Positions 54,778-64,000 of a stretch of 64,000 nt of DNA are shown here, one piece after another (position 1 is the stretch's first letter; every line of letters starts with the position of its first letter). The stretch covers positions 62,001 to 126,000 of IMG/VR virus record IMGVR_UViG_3300033571_009404; one strand, 5' to 3'. A program made the position numbers and the translations under genes. The notes beneath the pieces were generated by a model. It was not told the DNA's origin and did not search any database. It saw only the letters and a list, made by a program, of their open reading frames with translations. The DNA comes from a virus.

Positions 54778-56805
54778 ATGTATAACGGAATGCAGCAGCA
54801 ATTGGTAACATCGCATCTGATTCACCCCTACGTGAACTTGGATCCGAATGTTGCGCTGCCCGTCCCGCAGTTCGCCACCCCCGTACCACAGGTCGATGCG
54901 TACGGGTCGATGATGTTGTTTTGCTTGATCAACAACATTCAAGCGAATGCAGAACAGTCCAGCTTGCGGCGCCTGTTCTTCAATCGCACTGCGGTGAATG
55001 GCTTCAATAATGACTTCATGAACAACAAGGTGTACAAGTCAGCAATGGCTTGGTTGTCCGCCAAGTGTGCCATGGGTCAAGTGTTCAACGTCAATGACTT
55101 GCGTAACGATGTACAGCAAGCTGCTGGTGAGATTGTCTCTGCGATGGCTGCCAATCAAATCAACGAGTTCCAAGGCTTGTTGAATGAAATCCCGCCACAG
55201 TATCATCAGGTGGTGTGGAGTGATGCACAGGGCTATGCAGAGATCAGTCAAGCGGTCAATGCACACATGCAGCAAGCTTACAATTCGGCAGCTGGCATCG
55301 GTTCAGATGGTCGCTATAGTGCAGCAGCGATGTTTGGTGGTGGCCAATCACCGCGACCTGTACAGCAAGCACCACAGACTGTCGCTTATGGCGGTCGTCC
55401 TGCGCAAAGCAGCATTTCGCAATATCGCCAAGCTCAGCAACCCCCCGGCGCGATTCAGTCCGGTGGTACTGCAGTTGGCAGTCGTTATACTGATGGTTCC
55501 ATGCCTGACCATCAACAGCAGCAGCAACAGGCACAACGACCCCCTCAACATCCGAACCCCTCTAGTCACCTGGCTGGCGCTGTCGGATCTAGCGACATCT
55601 TTAACGATGGTGTCAACAACATGAAGGAGAATCGCACAGTGGATCAACAGAACCCGAGTGAAGTTCTGGAAGACGGATGGATCATTGTCAAGGCCAGTGA
55701 ATCCGACTATGTATGGAAGCCTTCTGAACAACAGCGCTACTTCCCGGCGTACGCTCCCTCCAAGAGTGAGCTGTACTTGAAGATCAACCCTCAAACTGGC
55801 GTAGTTATCGCCATGCCTCGCCCTATGGATTACGACGAACACAGCATCCCGAATCTGGCTCGTGTGACCGCGTCGTCCTTCGATGACAAGCGTGAGTTCC
55901 AACAAAACCTGCTGGATCCCCGCCTGGTCAATGATCAGCTGGAAGATGCCAATGAACGTGTAGCTCAGGATAGCAAGAACCACAAGGTTATCCAAGAGCT
56001 GACTGAAACTGGCGCTCAACAAACCACCGTGCACCGTAGCTTGGACCTGGTTGCACATACCGAAGATAGCGTCTGGCATAAGGCGGCTATCCTGCGTGCT
56101 CGTGTCAAAGACGCACCGAAGATCTTCCGTACCTATGCGGTGGTATCTGCTCCCATCGTGGGCGCTGAAGATCAGACCTTCATCGACGTCATCAGCAACA
56201 AGAAGACTTATGCAGAAGTGCGTCAAGTCATTCTGGACAACGCTGAATCGGTACATCCTGAAGTGCTGGCCATGGTCAATCGTTACATGACCCGCGTCAT
56301 CAACGATGTCCTGAAGTGCGAACTGTCGCTGAAGGGCTGGAAGATGGACTCGTTCGTCACCGACTATCCGGAACTGGAAGAGAAGCTGCGCGCCATCAAG
56401 GGTGATGTGATTGCCAATGCATTTGCAGACGGCGCTTACGACACCATCGAAGCTGCATTCCAGGAAGTCAACGAAGAAACCAAGTCGGCTCTGACGGCTG
56501 GTCTCTTGGGTGATACGGACGATGAAGTTGCAGTGACTTTCATCACACACATCCAATCGCTGACTCTGATCGATCTGCTGGCAGTGGAACTGGATATTCA
56601 ACTGTCGAATGAATTCCCGTCTCAACTGCGCTCCAGTGAGCATCCGCATCTGTACAAGCTCGTCAAGGATCTGTACCAAGACGAACGTGTGGATGGTTAC
56701 TCGGTATATCAGAACCTGATCCGTACCAAGGATGGCGTGATTCTGAAGCTGACTCGTGGCCTGCTGGGTAACGAGAGCTATCAGCTGACGATCGTCGAGA
56801 AGTAA
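54778..56805 (+). CDS. Large probable virion protein with Gln/Pro-rich linker
   Basis: A 675-residue protein in two parts. Residues ~1-170 are helical ('AEQSSLRRLFFNRTAVNGFNNDFMNNKVY'). Residues ~175-285 are a flexible Gln/Pro/Gly/Ser linker ('QPPGAIQSGGTAVGSRY', 'DHQQQQQQAQRPPQHPNP'). Residues ~295-675 form a second domain with alternating strands and helices. Such linkers are typical of large phage structural or scaffold proteins. C/G-rich codons imply high expression in the second part. No enzyme motif is seen. A terminator follows. Confidence 0.78.
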   Translation: MYNGMQQQLVTSHLIHPYVNLDPNVALPVPQFATPVPQVDAYGSMMLFCLINNIQANAEQSSLRRLFFNRTAVNGFNNDFMNNKVYKSAMAWLSAKCAMGQVFNVNDLRNDVQQAAGEIVSAMAANQINEFQGLLNEIPPQYHQVVWSDAQGYAEISQAVNAHMQQAYNSAAGIGSDGRYSAAAMFGGGQSPRPVQQAPQTVAYGGRPAQSSISQYRQAQQPPGAIQSGGTAVGSRYTDGSMPDHQQQQQQAQRPPQHPNPSSHLAGAVGSSDIFNDGVNNMKENRTVDQQNPSEVLEDGWIIVKASESDYVWKPSEQQRYFPAYAPSKSELYLKINPQTGVVIAMPRPMDYDEHSIPNLARVTASSFDDKREFQQNLLDPRLVNDQLEDANERVAQDSKNHKVIQELTETGAQQTTVHRSLDLVAHTEDSVWHKAAILRARVKDAPKIFRTYAVVSAPIVGAEDQTFIDVISNKKTYAEVRQVILDNAESVHPEVLAMVNRYMTRVINDVLKCELSLKGWKMDSFVTDYPELEEKLRAIKGDVIANAFADGAYDTIEAAFQEVNEETKSALTAGLLGDTDDEVAVTFITHIQSLTLIDLLAVELDIQLSNEFPSQLRSSEHPHLYKLVKDLYQDERVDGYSVYQNLIRTKDGVILKLTRGLLGNESYQLTIVEK

Positions 56806-56828
56806 GTAGTACAGCTGTAAAAGGAAAT

Positions 56829-56848
56829 GGGCTACCTTCGGGTAGCCC
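56829..56848 (+). terminator. TTCG-capped terminator
   Basis: GGGCTACC (56829-56836), TTCG, GGTAGCCC (56841-56848), followed by TTGTAG. The T run is short; it may be partly leaky. Confidence 0.7.
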
Positions 56849-56887
56849 TTGTAGCCCCTCAATCTCTGAATCAAAAAGGAAATAGTC

Positions 56888-57202
56888 ATGCCCAATAACA
56901 TCGACATCAAGGTCACCGGCGACAACCCCGAAGTGGTCGAAGCGGTTTCGCACGTTGTTGCTTCCTCGCTGCAAGAAGCTGGTTTCCACAACACTGCAGT
57001 GATGTCCACCAACACCGGTGAACCCGAGAACCCCAATCCCAGCCTGCTGGACCTGATGAAGCAAGGCAATCCGGAACTGTTCAACACCAACATCGCCGTG
57101 ACTCCCGTCTTCGATGCACCGGAATCGGATGCTGGTGAAGCACTGGAACCGGCTGGCTCCGATGATGCTGTCGTCGAAGCCGAAGAACTGCAAGTCGCCT
57201 AA
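56888..57202 (+). CDS. Small acidic protein
   Basis: A 104-residue very acidic protein, with highly biased codons like the capsid gene. An N-terminal ~45-residue part is structured ('NNIDIKVTGDNPEVVEAVSHVVASSLQEAGFHNTAV'), the rest looks disordered and ends in a Glu/Asp-rich tail. Ribosome site AAAAAGGAAATAGTC. Its high-expression codons and place beside the portal gene suggest a virion or assembly role; otherwise unknown. Confidence 0.75.
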   Translation: MPNNIDIKVTGDNPEVVEAVSHVVASSLQEAGFHNTAVMSTNTGEPENPNPSLLDLMKQGNPELFNTNIAVTPVFDAPESDAGEALEPAGSDDAVVEAEELQVA

Positions 57203-57223
57203 GCCATAAGCTGACGGCATAAG

Positions 57224-57262
57224 AGCCCACTCCCTTCGGGGAGTGGGCTTTATGACACTTGC
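57224..57262. terminator. Bidirectional terminator between convergent genes
   Basis: AGCCCACTCCC (57224-57234), TTCG, GGGAGTGGGCT (57239-57249), then TTATGACACTTGC and ten T. GGCATAAG precedes, giving CTTATGCC on the minus strand. Confidence 0.9.
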
Positions 57263-57277
57263 TTTTTTTTTGGTTAA

Positions 57278-60226
57278 TTACTGAGGTTGCTCAGGATTGT
57301 TGTTCTCATCCTCAGGATTATTCTCCGGAGTCTCAGAAGGTAATGCTAAGTTCTGATCTTCCAGATCACCACCCGGAGGCTGATCATTCATCCCTAAATC
57401 ACCACCGTCTGGAGAGTTGGGATCGCCAAGGCCATCACCTGTGTCTCCAAAGCCGCCACCAGTATCACCGAAACCACCATCACCACCGAAGCCACCGCCA
57501 CCGAATCCGCCAGGTGCTTGGATGCCCATCTCTTCTAACTTCTCATCGGTCTTGTCTTTAGACTTCTCAGTCTTCTTAAAGATGTCCAGAACGATCTTAT
57601 TGACGTTCTCAACGTGACGAGCATGTTCATCGATAAACATCTTAGCAGCATCATCGCCATTACCAGACGCTGCAGTCAGACGAGTCAGTTCAGGCAAGAT
57701 GCCGTTCTCAGACAGGTATTGACGCAGGAAGTAATCACGGCAGGCATTCTTAATCGAATCAATTTGTGGCGAAGAGTCACCAGCAACTTGATCAGTGAAG
57801 GTTGCGCTGTCGAAGAAGGCATTGAGTGCTTCATCCAGAGCAGTCTTGTACTTACCATAAGACTCCATCTGACGGTCCAGAGAAACAGAAGTCGGACGGG
57901 GAAGAGTTGCTTCCATAGACGAGATAATCTCGTTTAAGAGTTTGTCGATGATGTTAGTCTTCGACTTCTCAAACATCTCATCTGTGTATTCGATCTTCTT
58001 ACCTTCCTTCTGTTGTTCACGCACCTTAGCGTAATCCACCAGATCCGAACGAATGAAACCACGTTGGATCAAGTCATCCCGGTTACGCAGATGTTTCTTC
58101 AGGTTGTCGAAGTTATCGAACAGGATTGCTGACAACTTACCGTACAGATTACCAGAGGAAACCACGATACGCTTTAAGAGTTCAGTTTCCTGTGCCATGA
58201 AGATCTCTTGAATCATCGTAGCACGCTTGGCCATAATCACGTTGTTCTCAGTGAAGATGGTAGCGAACTCTGGCTGGTAAGCCGAATCAACCATTTCTGG
58301 AGTAACACCAGTTGCCATGATGGACTGCTTACGCAGGTTATCGCGCAGGTCTTGGTCAGGCTTAGGGAAGTTGGTGGACTTCTCAGTGAAAGTCACATCG
58401 TAATCAGGCAACCCAGGGTGACCTGTGACGTGAATCTCAATACCGGCGCGCATGATACCATCGACCATGTCTGCAATGCTGTTTGCACCCAGAGGGAACG
58501 ACGATACACGACTACGAGCGATTTCATGGATGATAGTTTCTTTGGACTTACCCGGATCCGGATCTTCTGGGTCCAGTTTGACTTGGACATCAGTACGACC
58601 GATGGAGTTACGGATAGAGGCCATGGTATCAGCCATCTGAGTCATCACACGCATGGAGTTAACAATGCGAGCATCGTCTAACAAAGACTTACCCAGACCA
58701 TCATCATCGTAATCGAATGCCATGTAGCTAGCGAATTCAATCGGGATGAATAACAGCTGAGTGTTTTGCTCTTGTAAAGAACGAGCTAACATGATGCGGT
58801 AGACTTCAGTATTGCGGGCTAATGCGACACCGTTATCATACATGCCATTGCGCAGACGAGCGGTCAGATCACGCTCGATGTAATCGCCATAAGCTGCAGC
58901 GCAATAATCGAAGGTACGCGGTTGACCAAAGTCAAAGCCTTCTTGCTGTTGCTTGACCTTATTCATCATCGATGATGCAAAGGTCGTTGTCGAATTCATG
59001 CGCATTTGCATGCGACGGAATTCATCAGGCGCCGATGCCTGAGACAGCGGATAACCTTCAGCGTCGAGAATGACGAACATGCCAATCTTCTCTTCAGGAC
59101 GTCCTGGTACGTGAACCGGGATCACCGATTCAGACGGCAGGTGCAGAATCAGAGGCTCACCCACGGTATAGCGGGTTAACTGATTCTGTGTCTTTAAAGA
59201 GACCACAGGGTTGTGTTGGAAGCGACGGCCTTTGTAGAACAGCGAACGGATCTCACGATCGTTAGCGTCTTCAGCCATGGCTTTAATCACACCGTGTGGG
59301 CTATTGGCATCCCCATTGGGTTCGATTAACTGTACGCCCTCCATACTGGGGGAGCGAATGAAGTTATCGTTAGGTTCGTAGGTCTCGCCAGCAGTCATCA
59401 GCGTGCGAACTTTCTGTTCACGAGCACGTTGATACAACAGGGGTAACTTCATCGCAAAGATGTTGTCTGTCACTGTGACGTGAGTGTCAATACCATTGTC
59501 AAAGTCTTGCTCCAGACGCAGATTGTGATCAATACGTTGTTGAGCAGACGATACACCTGTGAACGATTCAGTTGTGTAACGCAGTCCGTTATCGGCAGTA
59601 GGCTTACTCTTTAACACTGGACCCAAAATGTTCTTTTGAGTCAGGTATTGAGACTTACTGTCAATGAATTCAGAAATGCTTTCGGTACTGAGTGTACGAG
59701 TACCATTGATAATGGCATCGATGGTATTTTCAGGTAAGACAGCAACCGGATAACTACCAGTGCGGAACAGAATGTCCTTTAACTGGCGTGGCAGCTTGTC
59801 TTTTATTTTATAGGTCTGGTCGAAGTACTCCGATAATTCTCCGATGATCAGCGAACCAACATCCGAAGGAAGCAGGTCCTCACCAATCTGGTAATTAATT
59901 TCCAGAGTGGTCATATCCTTTGGAGAAAGTACCATGCTGATCAGGATCTGCGACGCGACATCGATGTCGGGTAGCATCTGCATCGTCAACTTCGAGTCGA
60001 TGATGTCTTGTGTTTTCTGATTACCGATGCTTCGGAAAGCATTGATATCTGGTGGCAGCACTTCCTGATTGCCCTTTTGATCGTAGCGTGGTGGCATTCG
60101 ACCAGGAATCAACTTACTTACCGTTGCGGCAATCTCAGGTTGGCGGCGCGCAATGTTCAAAGCTGGGAAGGTCTCCCCTCCGCTTCGAGCTGCGATCGTC
60201 TTCTTGACGCCGGGACTTCTTCTCAT
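57278..60226 (-). CDS. Portal protein, phiKZ gp129 type (probable)
   Basis: A 982-residue protein. It carries the layout of very large portal proteins: an N-terminal region with 'DIDVASQILISMVLSPKDMTTLEINYQI', long helices, a central strand-rich region with 'HVPGRPEEKIGMFVILDAEGYPLS', and a helical 'stem-crown' part ('RVMTQMADTMASIRNSIGRTDVQVKL', 'GVTPEMVDSAYQPEF', 'NVIMAKRATMIQEIFMAQETELLKRI'). The end is a low-complexity Gly/Asp/Asn/Pro/Gln tail ('GGFGGGGFGGDGGFGDTGGG'). In phiKZ the portal gene (129) is likewise several genes downstream of the capsid gene. The product is the DNA-entry dodecamer of the head. No database comparison was possible, so the label rests on length, order and helical pattern. 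Confidence 0.7.
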   Translation of the reverse strand: MRRSPGVKKTIAARSGGETFPALNIARRQPEIAATVSKLIPGRMPPRYDQKGNQEVLPPDINAFRSIGNQKTQDIIDSKLTMQMLPDIDVASQILISMVLSPKDMTTLEINYQIGEDLLPSDVGSLIIGELSEYFDQTYKIKDKLPRQLKDILFRTGSYPVAVLPENTIDAIINGTRTLSTESISEFIDSKSQYLTQKNILGPVLKSKPTADNGLRYTTESFTGVSSAQQRIDHNLRLEQDFDNGIDTHVTVTDNIFAMKLPLLYQRAREQKVRTLMTAGETYEPNDNFIRSPSMEGVQLIEPNGDANSPHGVIKAMAEDANDREIRSLFYKGRRFQHNPVVSLKTQNQLTRYTVGEPLILHLPSESVIPVHVPGRPEEKIGMFVILDAEGYPLSQASAPDEFRRMQMRMNSTTTFASSMMNKVKQQQEGFDFGQPRTFDYCAAAYGDYIERDLTARLRNGMYDNGVALARNTEVYRIMLARSLQEQNTQLLFIPIEFASYMAFDYDDDGLGKSLLDDARIVNSMRVMTQMADTMASIRNSIGRTDVQVKLDPEDPDPGKSKETIIHEIARSRVSSFPLGANSIADMVDGIMRAGIEIHVTGHPGLPDYDVTFTEKSTNFPKPDQDLRDNLRKQSIMATGVTPEMVDSAYQPEFATIFTENNVIMAKRATMIQEIFMAQETELLKRIVVSSGNLYGKLSAILFDNFDNLKKHLRNRDDLIQRGFIRSDLVDYAKVREQQKEGKKIEYTDEMFEKSKTNIIDKLLNEIISSMEATLPRPTSVSLDRQMESYGKYKTALDEALNAFFDSATFTDQVAGDSSPQIDSIKNACRDYFLRQYLSENGILPELTRLTAASGNGDDAAKMFIDEHARHVENVNKIVLDIFKKTEKSKDKTDEKLEEMGIQAPGGFGGGGFGGDGGFGDTGGGFGDTGDGLGDPNSPDGGDLGMNDQPPGGDLEDQNLALPSETPENNPEDENNNPEQPQ

Positions 60227-60269
60227 TACTTAACCTCATCAGTCTGGGTTATACGAAAGGTGTTTTGAT

Positions 60270-62549
60270 ATGTCAGTGTCTAACTACTTTGACATCTATC
60301 GAGAGTTAGTATTTCAGTTAGCGTCGACTATCGTCGTAAAATCCACTGAAACCGCAGCACTCAATAACAAATGGGTAGCCGCGCATGGTTATGCAGTGGA
60401 TGAGACAGATCCAACGACGTGGAAATACTATTTGAATATCTGTGGCAGGTACCATGCATCGGATACAATGATGCGGGTCAAGTCCATGGATACTCTCGAA
60501 GAGATTGACTTTACCATTGAGAACTTGGTAATTCACCGAGCTACTGCCCGTGGTTATGCTTACGGTACGCGTGGCTATAGTGAATTGGTCACGCTCTATC
60601 CGAAACAAGAACGCCTAATCAAAGGCATTCTGTTCCCGGCAGACATGAGTGAAGCCATTGCCGGTGACAATGGTAAAATCCTCTCCTATGCGCCTGGCTC
60701 TGTGGAAGATCAAGAGCGTAGCCTCATAGATAAACTGCAAAAATGGATTTATAACTGGCATGCTATTAATATCAACCCGAACTACGCTTACGTAGACGAG
60801 TTGTATTTACCCGTGCTGTTAGGCATGATGTACCAGCACATGGTGCCTGCCATCTTCAACTTCCGTTTAGAAGCATGCAAGACCATCGAAGCTCACAGCT
60901 TCCATATTCAGCAGTATTTGGCATCCCATGGCGGACTAGATTCGTACATGGGAAACATGACGCTGAATCAGAAGTTATACTTCTACCGCAACATCGCCTA
61001 TCTTGAACGCAACAGCGGCAAGAGTGAGATCTTCGACACGTTAGTCGAGCATACAATGACACAGCGTAATCTGCCAATTGCAGAATACACGATGAAGCAT
61101 GATGTCAGTAATCAGCCGGATAGTTTCTATCCGACCCCAACCTTCAGAATGAAGGCGCTGAATATCCAGACAACAGCTGCTGTGCCTGAAACCATTGACT
61201 TAGATACCATGCTATCCAAAGAGCAGTTACTTGCTCGCGATAACATCGAGTATCAGGCTGATGCGTTAGAATCGATTAATGAAGAACTGATCAATGCACC
61301 GTCGAACGTAGAACTGACTAAGGCGTTGGAGTCCGCAATGGTGGACTATACCAACTCGACACCGTACACCATGGAAGACATCTTGTTGAACCATTGGTTA
61401 CTGTGGGCCAGTTCTGGTAAGTATCGTGCTTACATCTCCTTTGATGATCCTGTTACTGGAGATCCGATTCAGTTGATTGCTAAAGATGCGTTTACCTTCA
61501 TGTGGTATTCGTTCTGCGCATCGATTGGATTTAAGCCGGACTACGTTCCTCTTCTGGTAGCATGGCGGGTACAACGTGATCCGTTACCGTCTATTGACGA
61601 CTTGATGTCTGTGGTACCAAGTAGCTTTAGCCGTAACTGGGCAACCCTCGCTATTCAGAACCAGCCTGTCATTGGGCAGATCATCTCCACAGAAGACTTT
61701 TGGAATACTTGTAAAGAAGTGTTCGTCGCAGCTAATCAGCAACGTCGATTAATTGCGTATCAAGAGACTTTCATGGATCGCGGTTACATGCATAACTTGG
61801 TGTCTCGTATCTATTCAGATACGGTTTGCCGAGTCGAGCCTGATAACACCACTTACGATCAATGGTTCAAAGACCACAACATCAACATCTCTGACTTCAC
61901 CCAAGATCAGTTAGGTCAGGTCTACGTCAACATCGTTAAAGCTGCAACAGGTGCAAACCTGGTGACAACGAATTCGGTACGTAATCTCCAGAAGGCAATG
62001 GTCAGCATGATGACTAAGCTCTCTAGTTATTCCGTGCAGTTCATGTCGCTGATTAACGATAGTGACTTGCGTCCTATTGACTTACCTGTCATTCGACCCG
62101 ATAACATGACCGGGAAGGGTGCGGAGCTGATTCAAGCTGAAGTCATTGTTGCTAATGTCAATCACGAACGCAGTGTTTTAAAACATCACATCTGGACCGG
62201 CTTGAACTGGCCTAATGTAGATAGTGATTTCCAATCGACTCAGCATCATCATTTAAAAGTCGATATCCCAGTACGTGCAATGGGAGATCGCCCTGTTACC
62301 GTTAAACGCATTCGTGTGGAATCTGCACGTATTCGTGCTCGCTACGCAGGTCCTCCATTAACGCTGAATGATCGTGACATCATTCCAGTACCGGGGATTA
62401 AAGAATATCTGGACTTACCTATTGCCGATAGTCAACGATTCAAAGATCGCAATGGGAACTTCTGGTTCTACTCTGTCCCGCAGAAGAGGAACTTGGCAGA
62501 AGCAATTGCCAACAACGTTCTGAACGGTATTAACTGGATTCCGATGTGA
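60270..62549 (+). CDS. Probable virion structural protein
   Basis: A 759-residue protein divergent from the portal gene; GAAAGGTGTTTTGAT precedes the ATG. Mainly helical with many Tyr/Met/Trp residues and no enzyme motif ('DIYRELVFQLASTIV', 'NWHAININPNYAYVDELYLPVLLGMMYQHM', 'TPYTMEDILLNHWLLWASSGKYRAYISF'). Size and neighbours suggest a tail or neck component of the phiKZ group. A terminator lies beyond the stop. Confidence 0.76.
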   Translation: MSVSNYFDIYRELVFQLASTIVVKSTETAALNNKWVAAHGYAVDETDPTTWKYYLNICGRYHASDTMMRVKSMDTLEEIDFTIENLVIHRATARGYAYGTRGYSELVTLYPKQERLIKGILFPADMSEAIAGDNGKILSYAPGSVEDQERSLIDKLQKWIYNWHAININPNYAYVDELYLPVLLGMMYQHMVPAIFNFRLEACKTIEAHSFHIQQYLASHGGLDSYMGNMTLNQKLYFYRNIAYLERNSGKSEIFDTLVEHTMTQRNLPIAEYTMKHDVSNQPDSFYPTPTFRMKALNIQTTAAVPETIDLDTMLSKEQLLARDNIEYQADALESINEELINAPSNVELTKALESAMVDYTNSTPYTMEDILLNHWLLWASSGKYRAYISFDDPVTGDPIQLIAKDAFTFMWYSFCASIGFKPDYVPLLVAWRVQRDPLPSIDDLMSVVPSSFSRNWATLAIQNQPVIGQIISTEDFWNTCKEVFVAANQQRRLIAYQETFMDRGYMHNLVSRIYSDTVCRVEPDNTTYDQWFKDHNINISDFTQDQLGQVYVNIVKAATGANLVTTNSVRNLQKAMVSMMTKLSSYSVQFMSLINDSDLRPIDLPVIRPDNMTGKGAELIQAEVIVANVNHERSVLKHHIWTGLNWPNVDSDFQSTQHHHLKVDIPVRAMGDRPVTVKRIRVESARIRARYAGPPLTLNDRDIIPVPGIKEYLDLPIADSQRFKDRNGNFWFYSVPQKRNLAEAIANNVLNGINWIPM

Positions 62550-62600
62550 CGTAAATCACGTTCAATAGTGTGATTACGAGTTTGATCATCACTGTCTTAG

Positions 62601-62640
62601 AGTAGGGAGTGAAGCTCAAATTTACTCCCTACTTATTTAA
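62601..62640 (+). terminator. Terminator
   Basis: AGTAGGGAGT (62601-62610) pairs with ACTCCCTACT (62624-62633), followed by TATTTAACTTTT. Confidence 0.75.
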
Positions 62641-62656
62641 CTTTTAGGATGTTTTC

Positions 62657-63505
62657 ATGGAGAATATTACTCGGACTATCGGCAGTGCTTATTTGCAGAC
62701 AGTTCAATGGATCGGTGCACGTTTCGTCATGAAACAAAACTCCACTCTTAACGAGAAGTGGAACATCCAAAGCGGTATTGCACCCGGTACCAATGACATG
62801 CCCCGCATCAAAGCCTACGGTATCGGAAACGGTGGACATGATCTGATCGTGGTCAATGGCATTGCCAAACCGCGACCGACTCAGTTCAAGACTCGCAATG
62901 CTTCTCTGTACAAACACATGCCTTTCGTGCTGCGTTTACCAGAAGCAGATCTGACGGTGGATGAGCGTAGTAAATACGCCATGCGTCGAATCGAAGATCA
63001 CAACGGTACGAACTACGTGGCGTACTACTTAAAGCGTATTGACTTCACCAACGTCGTTCCGGTGATCAATTACCACCAAGTCGTTGAAGGTGGCGATGAA
63101 GTCGTCACTGCCTTTAACTACACCACGGACGACCTGAACCCGGTCGCACCAGCACTGTCTCCCACTGGCACGAACATCGTCTCGGGCGATTACCTGTCGG
63201 CCTCGGCTCCGGTGTCGATTGCACTGACCGCTGCTGATGTTGAAGAACTGATCAACGTAGCACAGATCATCTGGAACGATGCTGACTTAGCCATCGTCTC
63301 GGAAATGTGTCTGGTCTCTGGTGTGGATAAGACTGTGGCGTCTCCTTCAGTGGGTAACTCGACGATTAACTTCGTTGAGCTGATTGCTGCCCAAGTGTGC
63401 ACCATGATCAACGTGTTCTATCCGATGAACTTCAACAACCAAGGTGTGGATATCGCTCTGGACCTGGGTGCAACGGAACCTCTGTTCAGCTTAACCAGCA
63501 GCTAA
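62657..63505 (+). CDS. Probable virion structural protein
   Basis: A 282-residue protein. The N-terminal half is beta-rich with basic loops ('GNGGHDLIVVNGIAKPRPTQFKTRNASLYKHMPFVLR'). The second half contains Thr/Ser/Ala-rich strands typical of tail proteins ('LSPTGTNIVSGDYLSASAPVSIALTAADVEEL'). Codon bias is moderately high. It follows the 759-residue protein and may belong to the same tail module. Confidence 0.75.
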   Translation: MENITRTIGSAYLQTVQWIGARFVMKQNSTLNEKWNIQSGIAPGTNDMPRIKAYGIGNGGHDLIVVNGIAKPRPTQFKTRNASLYKHMPFVLRLPEADLTVDERSKYAMRRIEDHNGTNYVAYYLKRIDFTNVVPVINYHQVVEGGDEVVTAFNYTTDDLNPVAPALSPTGTNIVSGDYLSASAPVSIALTAADVEELINVAQIIWNDADLAIVSEMCLVSGVDKTVASPSVGNSTINFVELIAAQVCTMINVFYPMNFNNQGVDIALDLGATEPLFSLTSS

Positions 63506-63565
63506 CCTGTTTAGAACGGTTTTAAGGTACCTTAGAGCCGTTTTATCCACGGGGACGGAGAATTT

Positions 63566-63599
63566 AGCGTCTATGGGATTTAAACGTCCTATAGACGCT
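63566..63599 (+). promoter_or_regulatory. Hairpin upstream of the resolvase gene
   Basis: AGCGTCTAT (63566-63574) pairs with ATAGACGCT (63591-63599). AAGGA of the next gene lies just behind it. A weaker hairpin AACGG...CCGTT is at ~63513-63542. Terminator or leader structure. Confidence 0.5.
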
Positions 63600-63613
63600 C
63601 CTAAGGATTGTCC

Positions 63614-64000
63614 ATGTTAAGAATCCCAGAAGAAAGTTCTCCCATCTTACCCATGATAGGCATAGACCCCGGCTCAATGAAGCTAGGTCTAGCCGTCTTG
63701 TGGTTCGATGTGACTACTATGACCATCGTGAAAACGGAATCCCGCACAGTTCGTGTGGATAAGATGGTTAAAGACAACCCACTGGTAGAAACCATGGGTG
63801 AACTGTTTGCTCGTTTGTACAAGCTGCAGCACATGTTAACTGGATACTTCAATGCGATCCAGCCAGTGATGATTGCAACTGAAACACCGTACTACAATCC
63901 ACGTCGTCCATCTGCTTACGGTCCATTGGTGAAAGTCATCACCATGATCGAAGAAGCTGTAGTGAAATACAATCCTGAAATGGGATTGACGTACATTGCT
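63614..64000 (+). CDS. RuvC-like Holliday junction resolvase (partial)
   Basis: The first 129 residues of a protein cut by the right edge of the window; AAGGA at 63603-63607 supports ATG 63614. 'MIGIDPGSMKLGLAVL' with D18 is the first RuvC motif, and 'VMIATETPYYNPRRPS' with E90 the second acidic motif; the Asp pair expected near the C-terminus is outside the window. Such enzymes cut four-way DNA junctions, which arise in phage recombination and packaging. Confidence 0.86.
   Translation, partial: MLRIPEESSPILPMIGIDPGSMKLGLAVLWFDVTTMTIVKTESRTVRVDKMVKDNPLVETMGELFARLYKLQHMLTGYFNAIQPVMIATETPYYNPRRPSAYGPLVKVITMIEEAVVKYNPEMGLTYIA

Noticed and set aside
55348-57093. 581-residue minus-strand frame opposite a virion protein gene
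   Set aside because: Antisense shadow that would also overlap the plus-strand gene at 56888.

Overview
This window looks like part of the genome of a jumbo tailed phage (myovirus) related to the phiKZ/EL group, infecting a Gram-negative proteobacterium. The main grounds are a major capsid protein of the phiKZ gp120 length and position (49.3-51.6 kb), a very long portal-type protein further downstream on the opposite strand (57.3-60.2 kb), internal-head-type proteins with short propeptides carrying [S/A]-x-E prohead-protease motifs, a DnaB-like helicase, an SNF2-type helicase and a RuvC-like resolvase. There are no ribosomal or housekeeping genes. Genes are small, tightly packed, often overlap by ATGA/GTGA and are preceded by good Shine-Dalgarno sequences. 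Family calls are from motifs read by eye; no database search was possible.

Layout. 0-12.9 kb (+): small accessory genes. They include a four-member tandem paralogue family (0.2-3.0 kb), a run of small N-terminally membrane-anchored proteins (3.4-9.5 kb), a possible ADP-ribosyltransferase-fold protein, a Nudix-like protein, a DHH phosphoesterase and a strongly codon-biased coiled-coil protein. 13.0-15.5 kb: a 2.5-kb protein-free block with one unusual tRNA, a tRNA-Leu(UAA) interrupted by a 483-nt group I intron at the same place as in cyanobacteria and chloroplasts, and about 1.4 kb of densely folded sequence that looks like a large ornate non-coding RNA, closed by a terminator. 15.5-40.2 kb (+): about 45 mostly unknown genes. 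Recognisable ones are a dCTP deaminase with two insertions, a SPOUT RNA methyltransferase, two proteasome/HslV-like Ntn-hydrolase paralogues, a protein ending in a close copy of the bacterial RNA polymerase alpha C-terminal domain, a lipoprotein, a GIY-YIG homing endonuclease and a small two-helix membrane protein.

40.2-48.5 kb (-): two internal-head-type proteins, the SNF2-like helicase, an adjacent pair encoding an ADP-ribosyltransferase-like protein and a SUKH (SMI1/KNR4)-domain protein that share an N-terminal motif, and a DnaB-like helicase. 48.6-57.2 kb (+): capsid protein and three large probable virion proteins. 57.3-60.2 kb (-): portal. 60.3-64 kb (+): two more probable virion proteins and the start of a RuvC-like resolvase, cut by the window edge.

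Two recurrent signals punctuate the map. Operon ends carry strong hairpins followed immediately by TTATGNCC and then a T-rich tract, on both strands. Five intergenic sites carry CATATCACTA; four of them have ATTCAA/ACTCAA about 18 nt upstream, and a gene starts shortly downstream, so they are promoter candidates. Together the genes suggest virion building, DNA replication and nucleotide metabolism, plus a large accessory set probably aimed at host transcription, proteins and membranes. The most interesting items are the intron-containing tRNA with the adjacent structured RNA, the alpha-CTD mimic, the HslV-like pair and the ART/SUKH pair.
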